A stretch of DNA of 64,000 nucleotides from Jiella pacifica (GCF_010500815.1 NZ_JAAAMG010000004.1:50186-114185), one strand, 5' to 3'. Positions 51,890-61,609 are shown, counted from the stretch's first letter. The notes: generated from the letters alone by a model not told the origin. Translations and numbers: made by a program.

Positions 51890-52360
51890 TCAGAAGTCCC
51901 GATCGCGGATGACGACGGTGCCGAGCAGAAGGTCGTGCAGCAGCTGCTTGCGCTGCGTGAACAGGGCGACGAGCAGCACGAACGGCGTCAGGACGGCGTT
52001 GGCCGCCCAGAACAGGACGCCGTGAAGCACCGCCAGCGTCGGATCGACCCTGCCGCCGTCGAGCCTGGCGACGCTGACGCCGGCGAACCGCATGCCGGGG
52101 GTCGCCTGCTTGCTGCCGCCCATGGTGAAGGCGATGTAGAAGATCGCGACGAGCGGAAACAAGACAGCATAGAGCCCCCAGGCAAAGCCGAAGGAGACGA
52201 TGCCGAGGAGAAAGATCACGACGGCCGCCGGTACGCAGAGCAGGAGAACCAGCGTGTAGTCGAACACGAAGGCCAGCATGCGCCGGGACCGAACGCCGCG
52301 ATAGGCGCGGGGCGCGTCGAGATGATCCATGCGCGGTGCGGTGAACGTGGTCTCGGTCAT
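51890..52360 (-). CDS. RDD-family membrane protein
   Basis: A 156-residue RDD-family protein with three hydrophobic segments. The region RRMLAFVFDYTLVLLL gives the Arg and Asp of the family signature, and GMRFAGVSVARLDGG follows, as is typical. The function is not well known; some members help sodium or osmotic tolerance. The ATG at 52360 is chosen. Confidence 0.85.
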   Translation of the reverse strand: MTETTFTAPRMDHLDAPRAYRGVRSRRMLAFVFDYTLVLLLCVPAAVVIFLLGIVSFGFAWGLYAVLFPLVAIFYIAFTMGGSKQATPGMRFAGVSVARLDGGRVDPTLAVLHGVLFWAANAVLTPFVLLVALFTQRKQLLHDLLLGTVVIRDRDF

Positions 52361-52484
52361 GGTCTTTCGTACTCCATGAAGACGTTGCCGGACCATCCGT
52401 CCGGCTGCGATATCGGAGATGGGAATTGCAGGGCGAAGCTGCAATGACGCGCCCTCCCGGCGGCCGGTTCGCCGCTGGCAGGGG

Positions 52485-53765
52485 TCAGCCCTGCCGCTTC
52501 AACGCCGCGACATGGGCCTTCAGGTCGAAGCCTTCGCGCGCCACCTCGGCTCTGGCGACGACGAGGTCTTCGGCGAGGAGGCGCCGCCCGAGCATGTGTT
52601 CGCCCGGCCGGTTGACCGTCTCGATGCCGAGCAGCCTCTCGCCTTTGAAACAATAGGCGACGAGCTTTCCGGCCTCGCCGAGGCTCGCCATCTCGACATG
52701 GTCCGCCCCCGCCGTCAGTCCGACGATCTGCAGCTTGAACGGGCCCTGGTCGCTCCAGAACCAGGGAACGGCGCGGTAGGGCGGGATCGCTCCGGCCGCA
52801 TCCCCGGCGATGATCCTTTCGGCGACGAGCTTGGCCTGGTCGACGGCGTTCTGCACCGATTCCAGTCGGACGATCCTGTCGGCGAAGGGCGAATGGAAGG
52901 CGGCGCAGTCGCCGATGGCGAAGATCTGCGGATCGGCCGTCGCCATGTGATGGTCGACGAGGATGCCGTTGTCGGTGGCGAGCCCCGCCTCGGCGGCGAG
53001 CCGGTCGTTCGGCGTGACGCCGGCGGCGATGAGGACGAGATCGGCCGGCAGTTCCTCGCCGTCCGCAAGCCGGACGGCCCGGACGCGGTCCTCGCCGAGC
53101 ACCGCCGCGACGGCGGAGCCGAGGCGGATCTCGATGCCCATCCTGCGATGCTCGGCCAGGAAGAAGCCGGAAACCTGCCGCGAGACCGTCCGGCCCATCA
53201 GCCGATCGGCCGCCTCGACGACGGTGACCCGTTTTTCCAGGGCGCGAAGGGCGGCCGCCACTTCGAGGCCGATGAACCCGCCACCGACGATGACGACGCG
53301 CGCGGAACCCGCAAGACCGGCGCGCAGACGTTCCGCTTCCTCGGCGGTCCGCAGCTGGTGGACGCCGGCAAGCGCGTGTCCGGGGATCGGCAGCACGCGG
53401 TTCGAGGCGCCGACGGCCAGGACGAGATGGTCGTAGGCAAGGTTTTCGCCGTTCGTCAGCCTGACCGCGCCGGCCCGCCGGTCGATCGCGGCGACCGCTT
53501 CCCCCGCCTGGACCGAGATGGCGTTCTTTTCGTAAAAGCTCTCGGGCTTCAGCAGCAGGCTGTCGAAGGCCGCATCCGTCTTGATGTAGGTCTTCGACAA
53601 GGGCGGGCGCTGATAGGGGAGCCGCGGCTCTTGCGCGACGATGGTGAGAGGGCCGCCGTAGCCGCCCAGCCTGAGGCTCGCCGCCACCTGAAAGCCGGCC
53701 TGGCCGCCGCCGGCGACGACGACGCCTTTCTTGCCGCTGGCAGTCTTTTCGCTCGTCTCGCTCAT
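52485..53765 (-). CDS. NAD(P)H-dependent flavoprotein reductase (ferredoxin reductase type)
   Basis: A 426-residue FAD-binding oxidoreductase of the putidaredoxin/rubredoxin-reductase family. The FAD Rossmann motif is VVAGGGQAGFQVA (residues ~16-28), the NAD motif VVIVGGGFIGLEVA, and FAIGDCA gives the FAD-contact Asp. The reductase C-terminal domain follows (PWFWSDQGPFKLQIVG). It passes electrons from NAD(P)H to a ferredoxin and oxygenase; no such partner is encoded near it. The ATG at 53765 has GGAGGGGG upstream. Confidence 0.9.
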   Translation of the reverse strand: MSETSEKTASGKKGVVVAGGGQAGFQVAASLRLGGYGGPLTIVAQEPRLPYQRPPLSKTYIKTDAAFDSLLLKPESFYEKNAISVQAGEAVAAIDRRAGAVRLTNGENLAYDHLVLAVGASNRVLPIPGHALAGVHQLRTAEEAERLRAGLAGSARVVIVGGGFIGLEVAAALRALEKRVTVVEAADRLMGRTVSRQVSGFFLAEHRRMGIEIRLGSAVAAVLGEDRVRAVRLADGEELPADLVLIAAGVTPNDRLAAEAGLATDNGILVDHHMATADPQIFAIGDCAAFHSPFADRIVRLESVQNAVDQAKLVAERIIAGDAAGAIPPYRAVPWFWSDQGPFKLQIVGLTAGADHVEMASLGEAGKLVAYCFKGERLLGIETVNRPGEHMLGRRLLAEDLVVARAEVAREGFDLKAHVAALKRQG

Positions 53766-54005
53766 TCGCCCCCTCCTGTCCTTTGCCGCCGACGCGGCAC
53801 TCCTCCACCGCGATACCCGGTAACACCCGGCCGCCGCTTCGGCCACGGCGGCGTCCCGACCGGCGAGCCGAGTCGCGCCAGCTTCGAAGAGTGACCTTTT
53901 GACAGGTCGATCGCAATCGATGAAGGCTCATCACATACGCCCTGCCGCGCATTCGGCCGGCGGCGCGAACCGTTCGCCGGATCGGCGATGCTGGGAGCCC
54001 GATCG

Positions 54006-54722
54006 ATGCAGACACCACAAGCGCTGAATGCCGCCTTCGCTTCGGGTAGGCCGCACGACGTCATCGTCGAAACACTGCGGTTTGCCGGTGCGAAGGGGAT
54101 TCTCGACGTCGGATGCGGCGAGGGGCGGCTGGTCGCTCGACTGATCGAAGAGGGTTTCGAGGCGGTCGGCGCCGATCCCAATCCGCAAGTCCTCGAAACG
54201 GCGCGGGCGAATGCGCCCGGAGCTCGCTTCGCGGATGCCGGCGCCGAGATGCTTCCCTTCGAGGACGGCGGTTTCGACGCCGTGGTCTTTCTCAATTCCC
54301 TCCATCACGTTCCTGTGGGCAGCATGGCGCGGGCACTCGGCGAGGCAAGGCGGATCGGCCGCGAGGGTGGCCCCGTCGTGATCGTCGAGCCGCTGGCCGA
54401 GGGAAGCTATTTCGAGGCGATGCAGCCGGTGGAGGACGAGACGGCGATTCGCCACGCCGCCGGCGTGGCGATCGCCGATGCGGTTCGGGCCGGCTGGTTC
54501 GGGCTGAAGGGCAACGTCGTCTTCGCGGCAACCAGCCGTTTCGCGAATGCAGAAGAATTCGTCGCCTCCCTCATTGCCGTCGATCCGGCGAGAACGGCCT
54601 CCGCCGAACGTCGCAGGGCCGAGGTCGAGCGGCGGTTTCGCGAATGTTCTCAGAAGGATGAAGGCGGCTTCCGGTTGGTACAGCCACTGCGAATCTACTG
54701 GCTCGCCATCCAGAAGAATTAA
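54006..54722 (+). CDS. SAM-dependent class I methyltransferase
   Basis: A 238-residue methyltransferase: motif I is ILDVGCGEGRLV, the acidic loop ends VGADPNPQV, and motif II-III are FDAVVFLNSLHHVP and EPLAEGSYF. It matches the Methyltransf_11 pattern. The ATG at 54006 is favoured over one six codons earlier because GGGAG sits before it. The substrate is unknown; its neighbours give no hint. Confidence 0.85.
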   Translation: MQTPQALNAAFASGRPHDVIVETLRFAGAKGILDVGCGEGRLVARLIEEGFEAVGADPNPQVLETARANAPGARFADAGAEMLPFEDGGFDAVVFLNSLHHVPVGSMARALGEARRIGREGGPVVIVEPLAEGSYFEAMQPVEDETAIRHAAGVAIADAVRAGWFGLKGNVVFAATSRFANAEEFVASLIAVDPARTASAERRRAEVERRFRECSQKDEGGFRLVQPLRIYWLAIQKN

Positions 54723-54866
54723 AACAATTCCAAATTCTGCGCGCGTGAAGGAGTTCTCGCGACATTTTGCAATCATTCCGTTGTCGCGCAGGGGATCTTC
54801 CCGGCCTATAATGCTTGTGACTGCTTAACGGCGGTCATGTGAAGTGAAGGGGCACCTTGGTACGAC

Positions 54867-55298
54867 ATGACGGAGACTGACTCAACGGAACTGCTCACAG
54901 GGCTTTTCGAGCAGGTGGCGCGACGCCTGCACTCGAATGGCTATGCAGCTCATCTCTTTCCGGCGCAGTGGTCGGCATTGCGGTACATCCACCACGCCGA
55001 CGCGGACAAACGCACGGCGATCGATCTCGCCCGCCATCAGGGGCTGGCTTCAGGGGCCGTCGCCCGGACGGTCCGAACCTTGATCGAAAAGGGTCTGGTG
55101 ACGAAGATGGGCACCATCGGCCGCGGCCGGGCCGAACGGCTGGAGTTGACGGAGGAGGGCCATCAACTCCTGAAACTCGATCCGCTGCGCTCCATCCGCA
55201 AGGCGATGGAGGAACTCTCGACCTACGAGCGGACCGTTCTTGCCAAGGGCCTCGAGACGGCGATCGACGCGACGCGCCTTCCGAACGGCCGGGCCTGA
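54867..55298 (+). CDS. MarR-family transcriptional regulator
   Basis: A 143-residue winged-helix regulator. The helix-turn-helix is in TAIDLARHQGLASGAVARTV (about residues 51-70), the wing in KGLVTKMGTIGRGRAERL. It reads away from the methyltransferase gene in the same direction, and toward the SAF-domain oxidoreductase gene. The usual size and fold suggest a dimer that responds to a small molecule. Its target is unknown. Confidence 0.88.
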   Translation: MTETDSTELLTGLFEQVARRLHSNGYAAHLFPAQWSALRYIHHADADKRTAIDLARHQGLASGAVARTVRTLIEKGLVTKMGTIGRGRAERLELTEEGHQLLKLDPLRSIRKAMEELSTYERTVLAKGLETAIDATRLPNGRA

Positions 55299-55322
55299 CC
55301 GCGGCGGCGCGGCGGCTGCGTC

Positions 55323-56639
55323 CTAATCGGCCAGAGTCGCGTCGGCGGCGTCCAGTTCCGCGCGCATGCGCGTGACCAGAAGGCTCTCGTCCGGCGAGCA
55401 GTTCTCGTAAGTGAGAAGCTCGCCGGCGGCGATCGGCCGGGTGACGCGCGAGCCTTCGGCAAGACCGAGGGGTAGAACCCGCTTTTCCCGCGCGTCGCGC
55501 CATTCCATGGCGTAGCCGCGATAGTCGGCCGTGCCGATGCGGTCGAGCGTCTCGCCCGGCTGCAAGGCCCGCTTGGCCCGCGCGCCGCATTCGGCGACCG
55601 GGCGATCGACCGGCACCATGTCCGGCCGGCGGTGCATCACCACCCGCGCCGCCGATAGGGGCGTTTCCAGGCTGGTCAGATGGAACGGTCGGACGAGAGC
55701 GAAACAGGGGCCGGGACCGACCTTCAGGTCGGCCATGCGTTCGATGGCGCGCGGATGGCGCGGCTTCACCACGCAGAACACGCCGGGGGCGACACCCTTG
55801 CCGATCGTGTAGTCGACGCGCCCCGCCTTCGACAGGACGCCGCCATCCTCCTGCGCGCAGAGGATCTGGGCGAGGTTCTGAAGGCTCGCCTCGGGCCCAT
55901 GCATGCCGGGCACGTCCGGCACCAGGCCGGTGGAATTGGCGATCGCCGTCATCTCCACCATGGTCTTCGAGCCGTCGATGAATTCGACCAGCATCCTGGC
56001 GTTCATGTTGCGCTCGCGCGCCTCGGCTTCGTATTCCTCGGGGACGGCGTCGTGGCGCAGCGGATTGTTCTTGCCCTTGCCTGCGGCGACGACCTCCATG
56101 CCGAGGGATTGGGCGAAGGCGATCAATTCCAGCGTCGCGGCCGGCTCGTCGCCGGCCGAGCCGGTGTAGACGGTGCCGGCGGCCTTGGCCTTTCGCGCCA
56201 AGAGGCGACCCACGGTGATGTCGGCCTCGACGTTCAGCATGACGATGTGCTTGCCGTTCTCGATGGCGAGCAGCGCCAGCCGGGTGCCGATCTCCGGGCT
56301 GCCCGTCGCGTCGACGATGACGTCGACCCGGCCGCTGGCGCAGAGCGCGGCGATGTCGTCGGTGACGGCGATGCGTCCCGCCTCGATCGCCGCGTCGATG
56401 GTTGCGGGCGACGCGGCGAGGACGCCGTGGTCCTCCGAGTGACCGGCCATGGCGATCGCCTCGAGCGGCCTGCGGGGGCTGTTGGCGGCGATGGCGCCGA
56501 CCCGGACCCCGGTCATCAACGCCGCCTGCACGACGATGTCCGTGCCCATCTGGCCGGCACCGGCAAGACCGATGGTCACCGGGCCGTGGCGCTCGGTGTA
56601 GGCGGCGAGCTCGGCGGCAAAGCCGATGCGGTCGATCAT
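55323..56639 (-). CDS. NAD(P)-dependent oxidoreductase with C-terminal SAF domain
   Basis: A 438-residue protein of the homoserine-dehydrogenase-like/SAF family. The N-terminal Rossmann domain has GLAGAGQMGTD (residues ~24-34), the middle is a dehydrogenase fold (VDVIVDATGSPEIG, GKGKNNPLRHDA), and the C-terminal SAF part runs from about 360 (GLAEGSRVTRPIAAGELLTYEN). Members occur in pathways for unusual sugar acids and erythritol-type substrates, but here the gene stands alone. Convergent with the MarR gene. Confidence 0.8.
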   Translation of the reverse strand: MIDRIGFAAELAAYTERHGPVTIGLAGAGQMGTDIVVQAALMTGVRVGAIAANSPRRPLEAIAMAGHSEDHGVLAASPATIDAAIEAGRIAVTDDIAALCASGRVDVIVDATGSPEIGTRLALLAIENGKHIVMLNVEADITVGRLLARKAKAAGTVYTGSAGDEPAATLELIAFAQSLGMEVVAAGKGKNNPLRHDAVPEEYEAEARERNMNARMLVEFIDGSKTMVEMTAIANSTGLVPDVPGMHGPEASLQNLAQILCAQEDGGVLSKAGRVDYTIGKGVAPGVFCVVKPRHPRAIERMADLKVGPGPCFALVRPFHLTSLETPLSAARVVMHRRPDMVPVDRPVAECGARAKRALQPGETLDRIGTADYRGYAMEWRDAREKRVLPLGLAEGSRVTRPIAAGELLTYENCSPDESLLVTRMRAELDAADATLAD

Positions 56640-56810
56640 GATGTCTGCTTCCCCCCGGCCTTCGCCGCTCGCGCCCTGGCGACCTGTCGCGCCGCCTTGC
56701 GTCTTGAACGCCGATGTACCGGTTTCGATGCGCGTTTGTCACCTCTTCGGTCGATGGTGATGGCAATCGCGAAGCCACGACCGCGACGGATGCGATTCCA
56801 ACCCTGGTTT

Positions 56811-56823
56811 TTCCACTTTGGAA
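56811..56823. promoter_or_regulatory. Palindrome just upstream of a small gene
   Basis: TTCCA-CTT-TGGAA is a perfect inverted repeat eight bases before the start of the 86-residue gene. It lies where a repressor or ribosome-blocking structure would act. No known protein is matched. Confidence 0.35.
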
Positions 56824-56830
56824 TCGATAG

Positions 56831-57091
56831 ATGCCGGCGATGACCAAGGCACCGTCGGACCAAGCCAGACCCGGTCGCGAAGCGCGCCTGCAGCAGGCGC
56901 TGCGCGAGAACCTGATGCGTCGCAAGGAGCAGATGCGGGCTCGCCGCGTCACTGCCGATTCACGGGCGCAGAACCATTGCGATGACTTGTCGCAAGATCC
57001 TGTCGGCTCGCAGGACGGGGTCGGCGGCGTCGAGGACGAAGGCGGCCATCTCGCTCCCGCCCCGGCGCCCGGCGAGTTTGAGGAACGATAG
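56831..57091 (+). CDS. Small basic protein conserved in alphaproteobacteria
   Basis: An 86-residue hydrophilic protein. The first half has REARLQQALRENLMRRKEQ, a basic helix of a kind I recall as common in short alphaproteobacterial proteins; the second half is acidic and low-complexity. There is no signal peptide or membrane segment. Function unknown. It lies 245 bases upstream of hemA in the same direction. Confidence 0.6.
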   Translation: MPAMTKAPSDQARPGREARLQQALRENLMRRKEQMRARRVTADSRAQNHCDDLSQDPVGSQDGVGGVEDEGGHLAPAPAPGEFEER

Positions 57092-57153
57092 GAAGGGCGC
57101 CCCGACCGATCAGGGCGGATTGCGCGACGAATTCGGAGGGCGCGATGTTGGGT

Positions 57154-57167
57154 TTGTTCTAAATCAA
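57154..57167. promoter_or_regulatory. FNR/FixK-like box upstream of hemA
   Basis: TTGTTCTAAATCAA differs from the FNR/FixK consensus TTGAT-N4-ATCAA at one base. It is centred about 175 bases before the hemA ATG. HemA of several alphaproteobacteria is known to be raised at low oxygen through FnrL or FixK, so the site fits. Binding here is inference. Confidence 0.6.
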
Positions 57168-57280
57168 GGTTCCTGGTGCAGAATTCGGTCAAGATGGACG
57201 CGACTGTCAATTCCTGTTGTCATTCTCGCCGGAATATGTGCCATATTGTTTGGACAGTTATCGGCGGGTTCGCCGGCCGC

Positions 57281-57294
57281 GATTGTAGACAATC
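57281..57294. promoter_or_regulatory. Perfect palindrome before hemA
   Basis: GATTGT-AG-ACAATC is a 14-base perfect inverted repeat 41 bases before the hemA ATG, within the likely leader or promoter. It resembles the operator of a small dimeric regulator. It does not match the iron-responsive Irr or RirA patterns I know. Confidence 0.45.
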
Positions 57295-57335
57295 CGGTTT
57301 GGCGGACTTAGAACCGTTCCGATGAGGAGTGCACG

Positions 57336-58616
57336 ATGATTGATTACCAGCGCCATTTCGCCTCTGCGATCGAGGCTCTCCATGCCGAGCGCCGATATCG
57401 GGTGTTTGCCGATCTCGAGCGGATCGCCGGGCAGTTTCCGAAGGCGATCTGGCGCAACCAGGGCGAGGCCCGGGAAATCACCGTCTGGTGCTCCAACGAC
57501 TATCTCGGCATGGGCCAGCATCCGGACGTCATCGAGGCGATGACGCTGACGGCCGGCGCCATGGGATCGGGAGCCGGCGGCACGCGCAACATCTCGGGCA
57601 CCAACCATCCGCTGGTCGAGCTGGAGCTCGAACTCGCCGACCTGCACGGCAAGGAAGCCGCCCTCGTCTTCACCTCGGGCTTCGTCTCGAACGAGGCGTC
57701 GATCTCGACCATCGCCAAGCTCCTGCCGAACTGCCTGATCCTCTCCGACGAGCTGAACCATGCCTCGATGATCGAGGGCGTTCGGAAGTCCGGCGCCAAG
57801 AAGCAGGTGTTCCGGCACAACGACGTCGGCCATCTGGAAGAGCTGCTCGCCGCCGCCGAGCCGGACCGGCCGAAGCTGATCGTCTTCGAGAGCGTCTATT
57901 CGATGGATGGCGACGTCGGGCCCATCGCGGAGATATGCGACCTCGCCGAGAAATACAACGCCATGACCTATATCGACGAGGTCCATGCCGTCGGCATGTA
58001 CGGCCCCCGAGGCGGTGGCATTTCCGAGCGTGACGGTGTCGCCCATCGCATCGACGTGATCGAGGGCACGCTCGCCAAGGCCTTCGGCGTCCTCGGCGGC
58101 TACATCACCGGCTCGAAGGCGATGATCGACGCGGTGCGCTCCTATGCGCCGGGCTTCATCTTCACCACCGCCCTGCCGCCGGCGCTCGCCGCCGCTGCGA
58201 CGGCCTCGATTCGCCATCTGAAGGCCAGCCAGGCCGAGCGCGACGCTCAGCAGCGCCAGGCGGCGGAGGCCAAGTCGGTCTTTGCGTCCGCGGGACTGCC
58301 GGTCATGCCGTCGGACACCCACATCGTGCCGATGCTCGTCGGCGATCCCGACCTCTGCAAGCAGGCGAGCGACAGGCTGCTGGCGCGCCACGGCATCTAC
58401 ATCCAGCCGATCAACTATCCGACCGTGCCGCGCGGCACGGAGCGCCTCCGGATCACCCCGACGCCGCTCCACGACGATCAGCTGATCGCCGCACTGCGCG
58501 ATGCGCTGGTCGAGACCTGGCATGCCGTCGGCATCCCCTTTGCGGCGGAACGCGCGGCGAGCCCGGAGCGTTCGGAGAAGGTGACCCCGCTGGTCGTCTC
58601 GCAGGCGGGTGGCTGA
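57336..58616 (+). CDS. hemA: 5-aminolevulinate synthase
   Basis: A 426-residue pyridoxal-phosphate enzyme that condenses glycine with succinyl-CoA to 5-aminolevulinate, the first step of heme synthesis by the C4 route of alphaproteobacteria. The family pattern is clear: [49 protein letters not shown] and the cofactor lysine Lys248 in [12 protein letters not shown], the same number as in Rhodobacter. GAGGAG precedes the ATG at 57336. The succinyl-CoA could also come from the propionate route encoded in this window. It is followed after 53 bases by a cupin gene. Confidence 0.97.
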   Translation: MIDYQRHFASAIEALHAERRYRVFADLERIAGQFPKAIWRNQGEAREITVWCSNDYLGMGQHPDVIEAMTLTAGAMGSGAGGTRNISGTNHPLVELELELADLHGKEAALVFTSGFVSNEASISTIAKLLPNCLILSDELNHASMIEGVRKSGAKKQVFRHNDVGHLEELLAAAEPDRPKLIVFESVYSMDGDVGPIAEICDLAEKYNAMTYIDEVHAVGMYGPRGGGISERDGVAHRIDVIEGTLAKAFGVLGGYITGSKAMIDAVRSYAPGFIFTTALPPALAAAATASIRHLKASQAERDAQQRQAAEAKSVFASAGLPVMPSDTHIVPMLVGDPDLCKQASDRLLARHGIYIQPINYPTVPRGTERLRITPTPLHDDQLIAALRDALVETWHAVGIPFAAERAASPERSEKVTPLVVSQAGG

Positions 58617-58669
58617 TCCGGCTGCCTGAAGGACGAGAAGGCGGGTCCTGTGAAGAGGATGATCCGCCG

Positions 58670-59047
58670 ATGAAGGTTTCGCTCAAGGAACTTGCCAAGA
58701 CGCTGCCGAAGCCGGCCAACGTCGAGTGGCCGGACGGTCAGTTCTTCGCCGAAGCCTTCGCCCACGGCACGATGACGCTCGAAGTCTTCGCGCCGAGCGG
58801 CGAGGACCGGCAGGGGCCGCACCATCAGGACAGGCTGTTTCTCGTCGCCTCCGGCCGCAGCGCGACGCTCCTGGGCAGCGACGCCGGCGAAGCTGTGTCC
58901 GGCGATGCGCTGCTCGTTCAGGCGGGGGAGACGGTTCGCTTCTCACAGACGAGCGACGACTTCGTCTGCTGGGTGGTCTCCTGGGGGCCGGAAGGCGGCG
59001 AGGCGGAAGCGCCGAGTCCATCGGTCTTCGCCGCGATCGACGCCTGA
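58670..59047 (+). CDS. Single-domain cupin protein
   Basis: A 125-residue cupin with the first conserved motif in PHHQDRLFLVASGR (two His plus a following acidic residue) and a weaker second one in GDALLVQAGETVRFS, where the usual His is not obvious. It may bind a metal or a small ligand. It begins 53 bases after hemA and may share its transcript. The substrate is unknown. Confidence 0.8.
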   Translation: MKVSLKELAKTLPKPANVEWPDGQFFAEAFAHGTMTLEVFAPSGEDRQGPHHQDRLFLVASGRSATLLGSDAGEAVSGDALLVQAGETVRFSQTSDDFVCWVVSWGPEGGEAEAPSPSVFAAIDA

Positions 59048-59075
59048 GGGTTTTCGACCGCAGGCAGGCGCGGGG

Positions 59076-60206
59076 TCATTCTCCCGGCGCTCTCGATCCG
59101 TCTTTCGCCGACCCGGCGCCGAATTCCTCGCGCGCCTCGCGGCGTGACACCCGCTTGGCCAGGAAGGGCACGATCATCGCGATGGCGAAGAAGCGCACCA
59201 CGTGGTGGGAGGCGACATAGGCCGGGTCGATGTCGAACTGGAAGGCGAGCACCGTCAGCGCCTCGAGCGCGCCGGGCGCGTAGGCCAAGGCGACGTTCGG
59301 CGCCGGCAGGTCGACGAAGGTGACCGCCGCAAGGCCCGCGAGCCCGGTGCCGACGAGGCTGAGGGCGAAGCAGCCGAGGGACGGCACGAGCAGCTGCAGG
59401 AAGGCCTTCGGGCGGATGCCGTTGAGCCGGCTGCCGACGATGATGCCGAGCAGAACGAGGCTCGGCAAAGCGAGGAAGGCCGGGAGCGACACCGCGACGG
59501 CGTTCGTCCCATGCAGGACGGCGCTGCCGATCAGCGCGCCGAGCATCATCCCGCCGGGAACGTTCAGCTTCGCCGCGAGAAAGGCCGTGACCGCGCAAAG
59601 CGAGAACATCAGGGCGTATTCGGCGAGCGAGCCATCGACGGACGGGCGGATCGATGAGCCCATCACGTCGCCGCCTTCCAACGCACCGAGCAGCGGCACC
59701 AGCGCGGCGATCAGCATCAACAGCCGGATCGACTGGATGATCACCACCCGCCCCATGTCGGCCTTGGTCTCCGAGGCCGCTGCGACGACGAAAGAGAGGG
59801 CTCCGGGCAGCGAGGCAAAGAGCGCGGAAGCGTGATCCCAGCCGAGCAGGCGCCGCAGATAGGCATAGCACAGGACCACCGCGAGAAGCACGCCGACGAG
59901 CTGAATGACGAAGGACAGCGGCCAGAGGGCGATCTGACTGGCGATCTCCGGCGACACGCCCGAGCCCGCCTGGACGCCGAGAACAAAGAAGGCGAAGGTC
60001 CTCAGCGCCTCCGGCAGGCGGGTGTCGAAGCCGGAGAGGCTGAGGATCGTCGCTGCGACGACCGGGCCGAGCAGCCAGGCGACCGGCAAGCCGAGCGCAT
60101 TGGCGACGACTGCGCCGACGAGGGCCGCGGCGATGGTGATACCGAGACCGCGCAGGCGAGAAAATGCCGCCCGTCCTGCGACCTTCACACCTGATATCCG
60201 ATCCAT
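59076..60206 (-). CDS. AbrB-family (putative ammonia monooxygenase-like) permease
   Basis: A 376-residue membrane protein with about ten hydrophobic segments in two repeats: GLPVAWLLGPVVAATI and LNVPGGMMLGALIGSAVL have the duplicated family pattern. It belongs to the AbrB (DUF, formerly wrongly named ammonia monooxygenase) group. A transport role is likely, with unknown substrate. Its start overlaps the end of the aminotransferase gene by 22 bases. Confidence 0.85.
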   Translation of the reverse strand: MDRISGVKVAGRAAFSRLRGLGITIAAALVGAVVANALGLPVAWLLGPVVAATILSLSGFDTRLPEALRTFAFFVLGVQAGSGVSPEIASQIALWPLSFVIQLVGVLLAVVLCYAYLRRLLGWDHASALFASLPGALSFVVAAASETKADMGRVVIIQSIRLLMLIAALVPLLGALEGGDVMGSSIRPSVDGSLAEYALMFSLCAVTAFLAAKLNVPGGMMLGALIGSAVLHGTNAVAVSLPAFLALPSLVLLGIIVGSRLNGIRPKAFLQLLVPSLGCFALSLVGTGLAGLAAVTFVDLPAPNVALAYAPGALEALTVLAFQFDIDPAYVASHHVVRFFAIAMIVPFLAKRVSRREAREEFGAGSAKDGSRAPGE

Positions 60207-61354
60207 TCGGCCAGCCGGTGCGCCGCCGCCTCCACCTCGTCGAGGCGGCGGTGGAAGCAGGCGCGGAAGAACGGCTTGCCCTGCGGTCCGAACGCCGTGC
60301 CCGGCGCAATCGCCACCTTCGCCTCGTCGACGATGCGAAAGGCGGCGGTCTTCGTATCGGTGATGCCGTCGATCTTGAAGAAGGCGTAGAAGGCGCCGTC
60401 CGGCGGCGACAATTCGACCTTGTTGGTCGCAGTCAATATGTCGCCGAAGATGTCGCGGGCGGTCTCGGCCCGGGCGACCTGGTTCTCGACGAACTCCTCG
60501 CCCCGCTTGAGCGCCGCTATCGCGCCCCGCTGCATGAAGGCGGCGACGCCGGAGTTGGAATACTGGATGAGGTTCTCGACCACCTGGCCGAGCGCCGGGC
60601 TCGCCTCGATCCAGCCGATGCGCCAGCCGGTCATCGCCCAGTTCTTGGAGAAGGAATTGACGAAGATGATCGCGTCATGGGACGCCATGACGTCGTGGAA
60701 CGAGGGCGCGCGCTGCCCCTCGTAATAGAAGCGGGCATAGATCTCGTCGGCGATGATGACGATGCCGGCCTCACGGGCGATCTTCAGGATTCCGGAGAGC
60801 GTCTCGCGACTCGCCGTCCAGCCGGTCGGGTTCGATGGCGAGTTGACGAAGAGAACGCGCGTCTTCTCGGTGATCGCGGTCTTCAGCTTGTCGAGGTCGA
60901 GGCTCCAGCTTCCGTTTTCGGAATCGAGCGAGACCTCCCGCGTCGCCGCGCCCATCAGCCCGGCGGCGGCGGCGAAGTTCGGCCAGGTCGGGCCGATGAA
61001 CACCACCTCGTCGCCGGCCCCCGCCAGCGCCATCAGCGCGATCTGGATCGCATGCATGCCCGAGCCGGTGACGAAGAAACGGTTCGGCTCGAGATTCTGG
61101 CCGTAGAGCCGGCTGGTATACTGGCTGAGTGCCTCGCGCAGCTCGGGCAATCCCCGCTGCCACGTATAGAACGTCTCGCCCGCCTTCAGGCTCTCGGCGG
61201 CGGCATCGGCGATGAATTGCGGCGTCGCAAGATCACCCTCGCCGGCCCACATGGGGATGATCCCCTCCTTGCCGCGGGCATGATTGACGACGGCAACGAT
61301 GCCGCTTTCGGGCGCCTCGACGGCTTCGCGGCGCAGGCGGGTGAGGTCGAGCAT
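60185..61354 (-). CDS. Class I/II pyridoxal-phosphate aminotransferase
   Basis: A 389-residue fold-type I aminotransferase. It has the expected segments TGSGMHAIQIALMAL, FVNSPSNPTGW, IADEIYARFYYEG and SFSKNWAMTGWRIGW, the last with the cofactor lysine. It is of the aspartate aminotransferase-like group and acts on an amino acid and 2-oxo acid that I cannot name. The ATG at 61354 is the best start (MLDLTRLRREAVEAP); another ATG is nine codons further upstream. Confidence 0.9.
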   Translation of the reverse strand: MLDLTRLRREAVEAPESGIVAVVNHARGKEGIIPMWAGEGDLATPQFIADAAAESLKAGETFYTWQRGLPELREALSQYTSRLYGQNLEPNRFFVTGSGMHAIQIALMALAGAGDEVVFIGPTWPNFAAAAGLMGAATREVSLDSENGSWSLDLDKLKTAITEKTRVLFVNSPSNPTGWTASRETLSGILKIAREAGIVIIADEIYARFYYEGQRAPSFHDVMASHDAIIFVNSFSKNWAMTGWRIGWIEASPALGQVVENLIQYSNSGVAAFMQRGAIAALKRGEEFVENQVARAETARDIFGDILTATNKVELSPPDGAFYAFFKIDGITDTKTAAFRIVDEAKVAIAPGTAFGPQGKPFFRACFHRRLDEVEAAAHRLAEWIGYQV

Positions 61355-61580
61355 GAGGGGGCTTTCGGATGACGGGTGCATTCTGCTGCCGCTGCGATCG
61401 GGTGGTGCTGGTCGCAACGTGTCATAGTCCGCTCGCCATATCACTGCAGACGCCGACGGAAAAGCACCGGTACCGCAGTGCGAGAGCTTGTGATGGGTCG
61501 ACAGCCGCAACTGAACTGGTTGAACCGCTCTGCGGCGATGAGGTGATCTACCGCCGGATGCCGGTCTTGCGCGGTTATAG

Positions 61581-61609
61581 AAAAACGCGCCCGGGTTTCC
61601 CCGAGCGCG
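61581..61609 (-). terminator. pnp: Rho-independent terminator of pnp
   Basis: On the minus strand CGCGCTCGGG pairs with CCCGGGCGCG (one mismatch) and is followed by TTTTT. It lies 45 bases after the pnp stop. It has the classic terminator shape. Confidence 0.85.
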
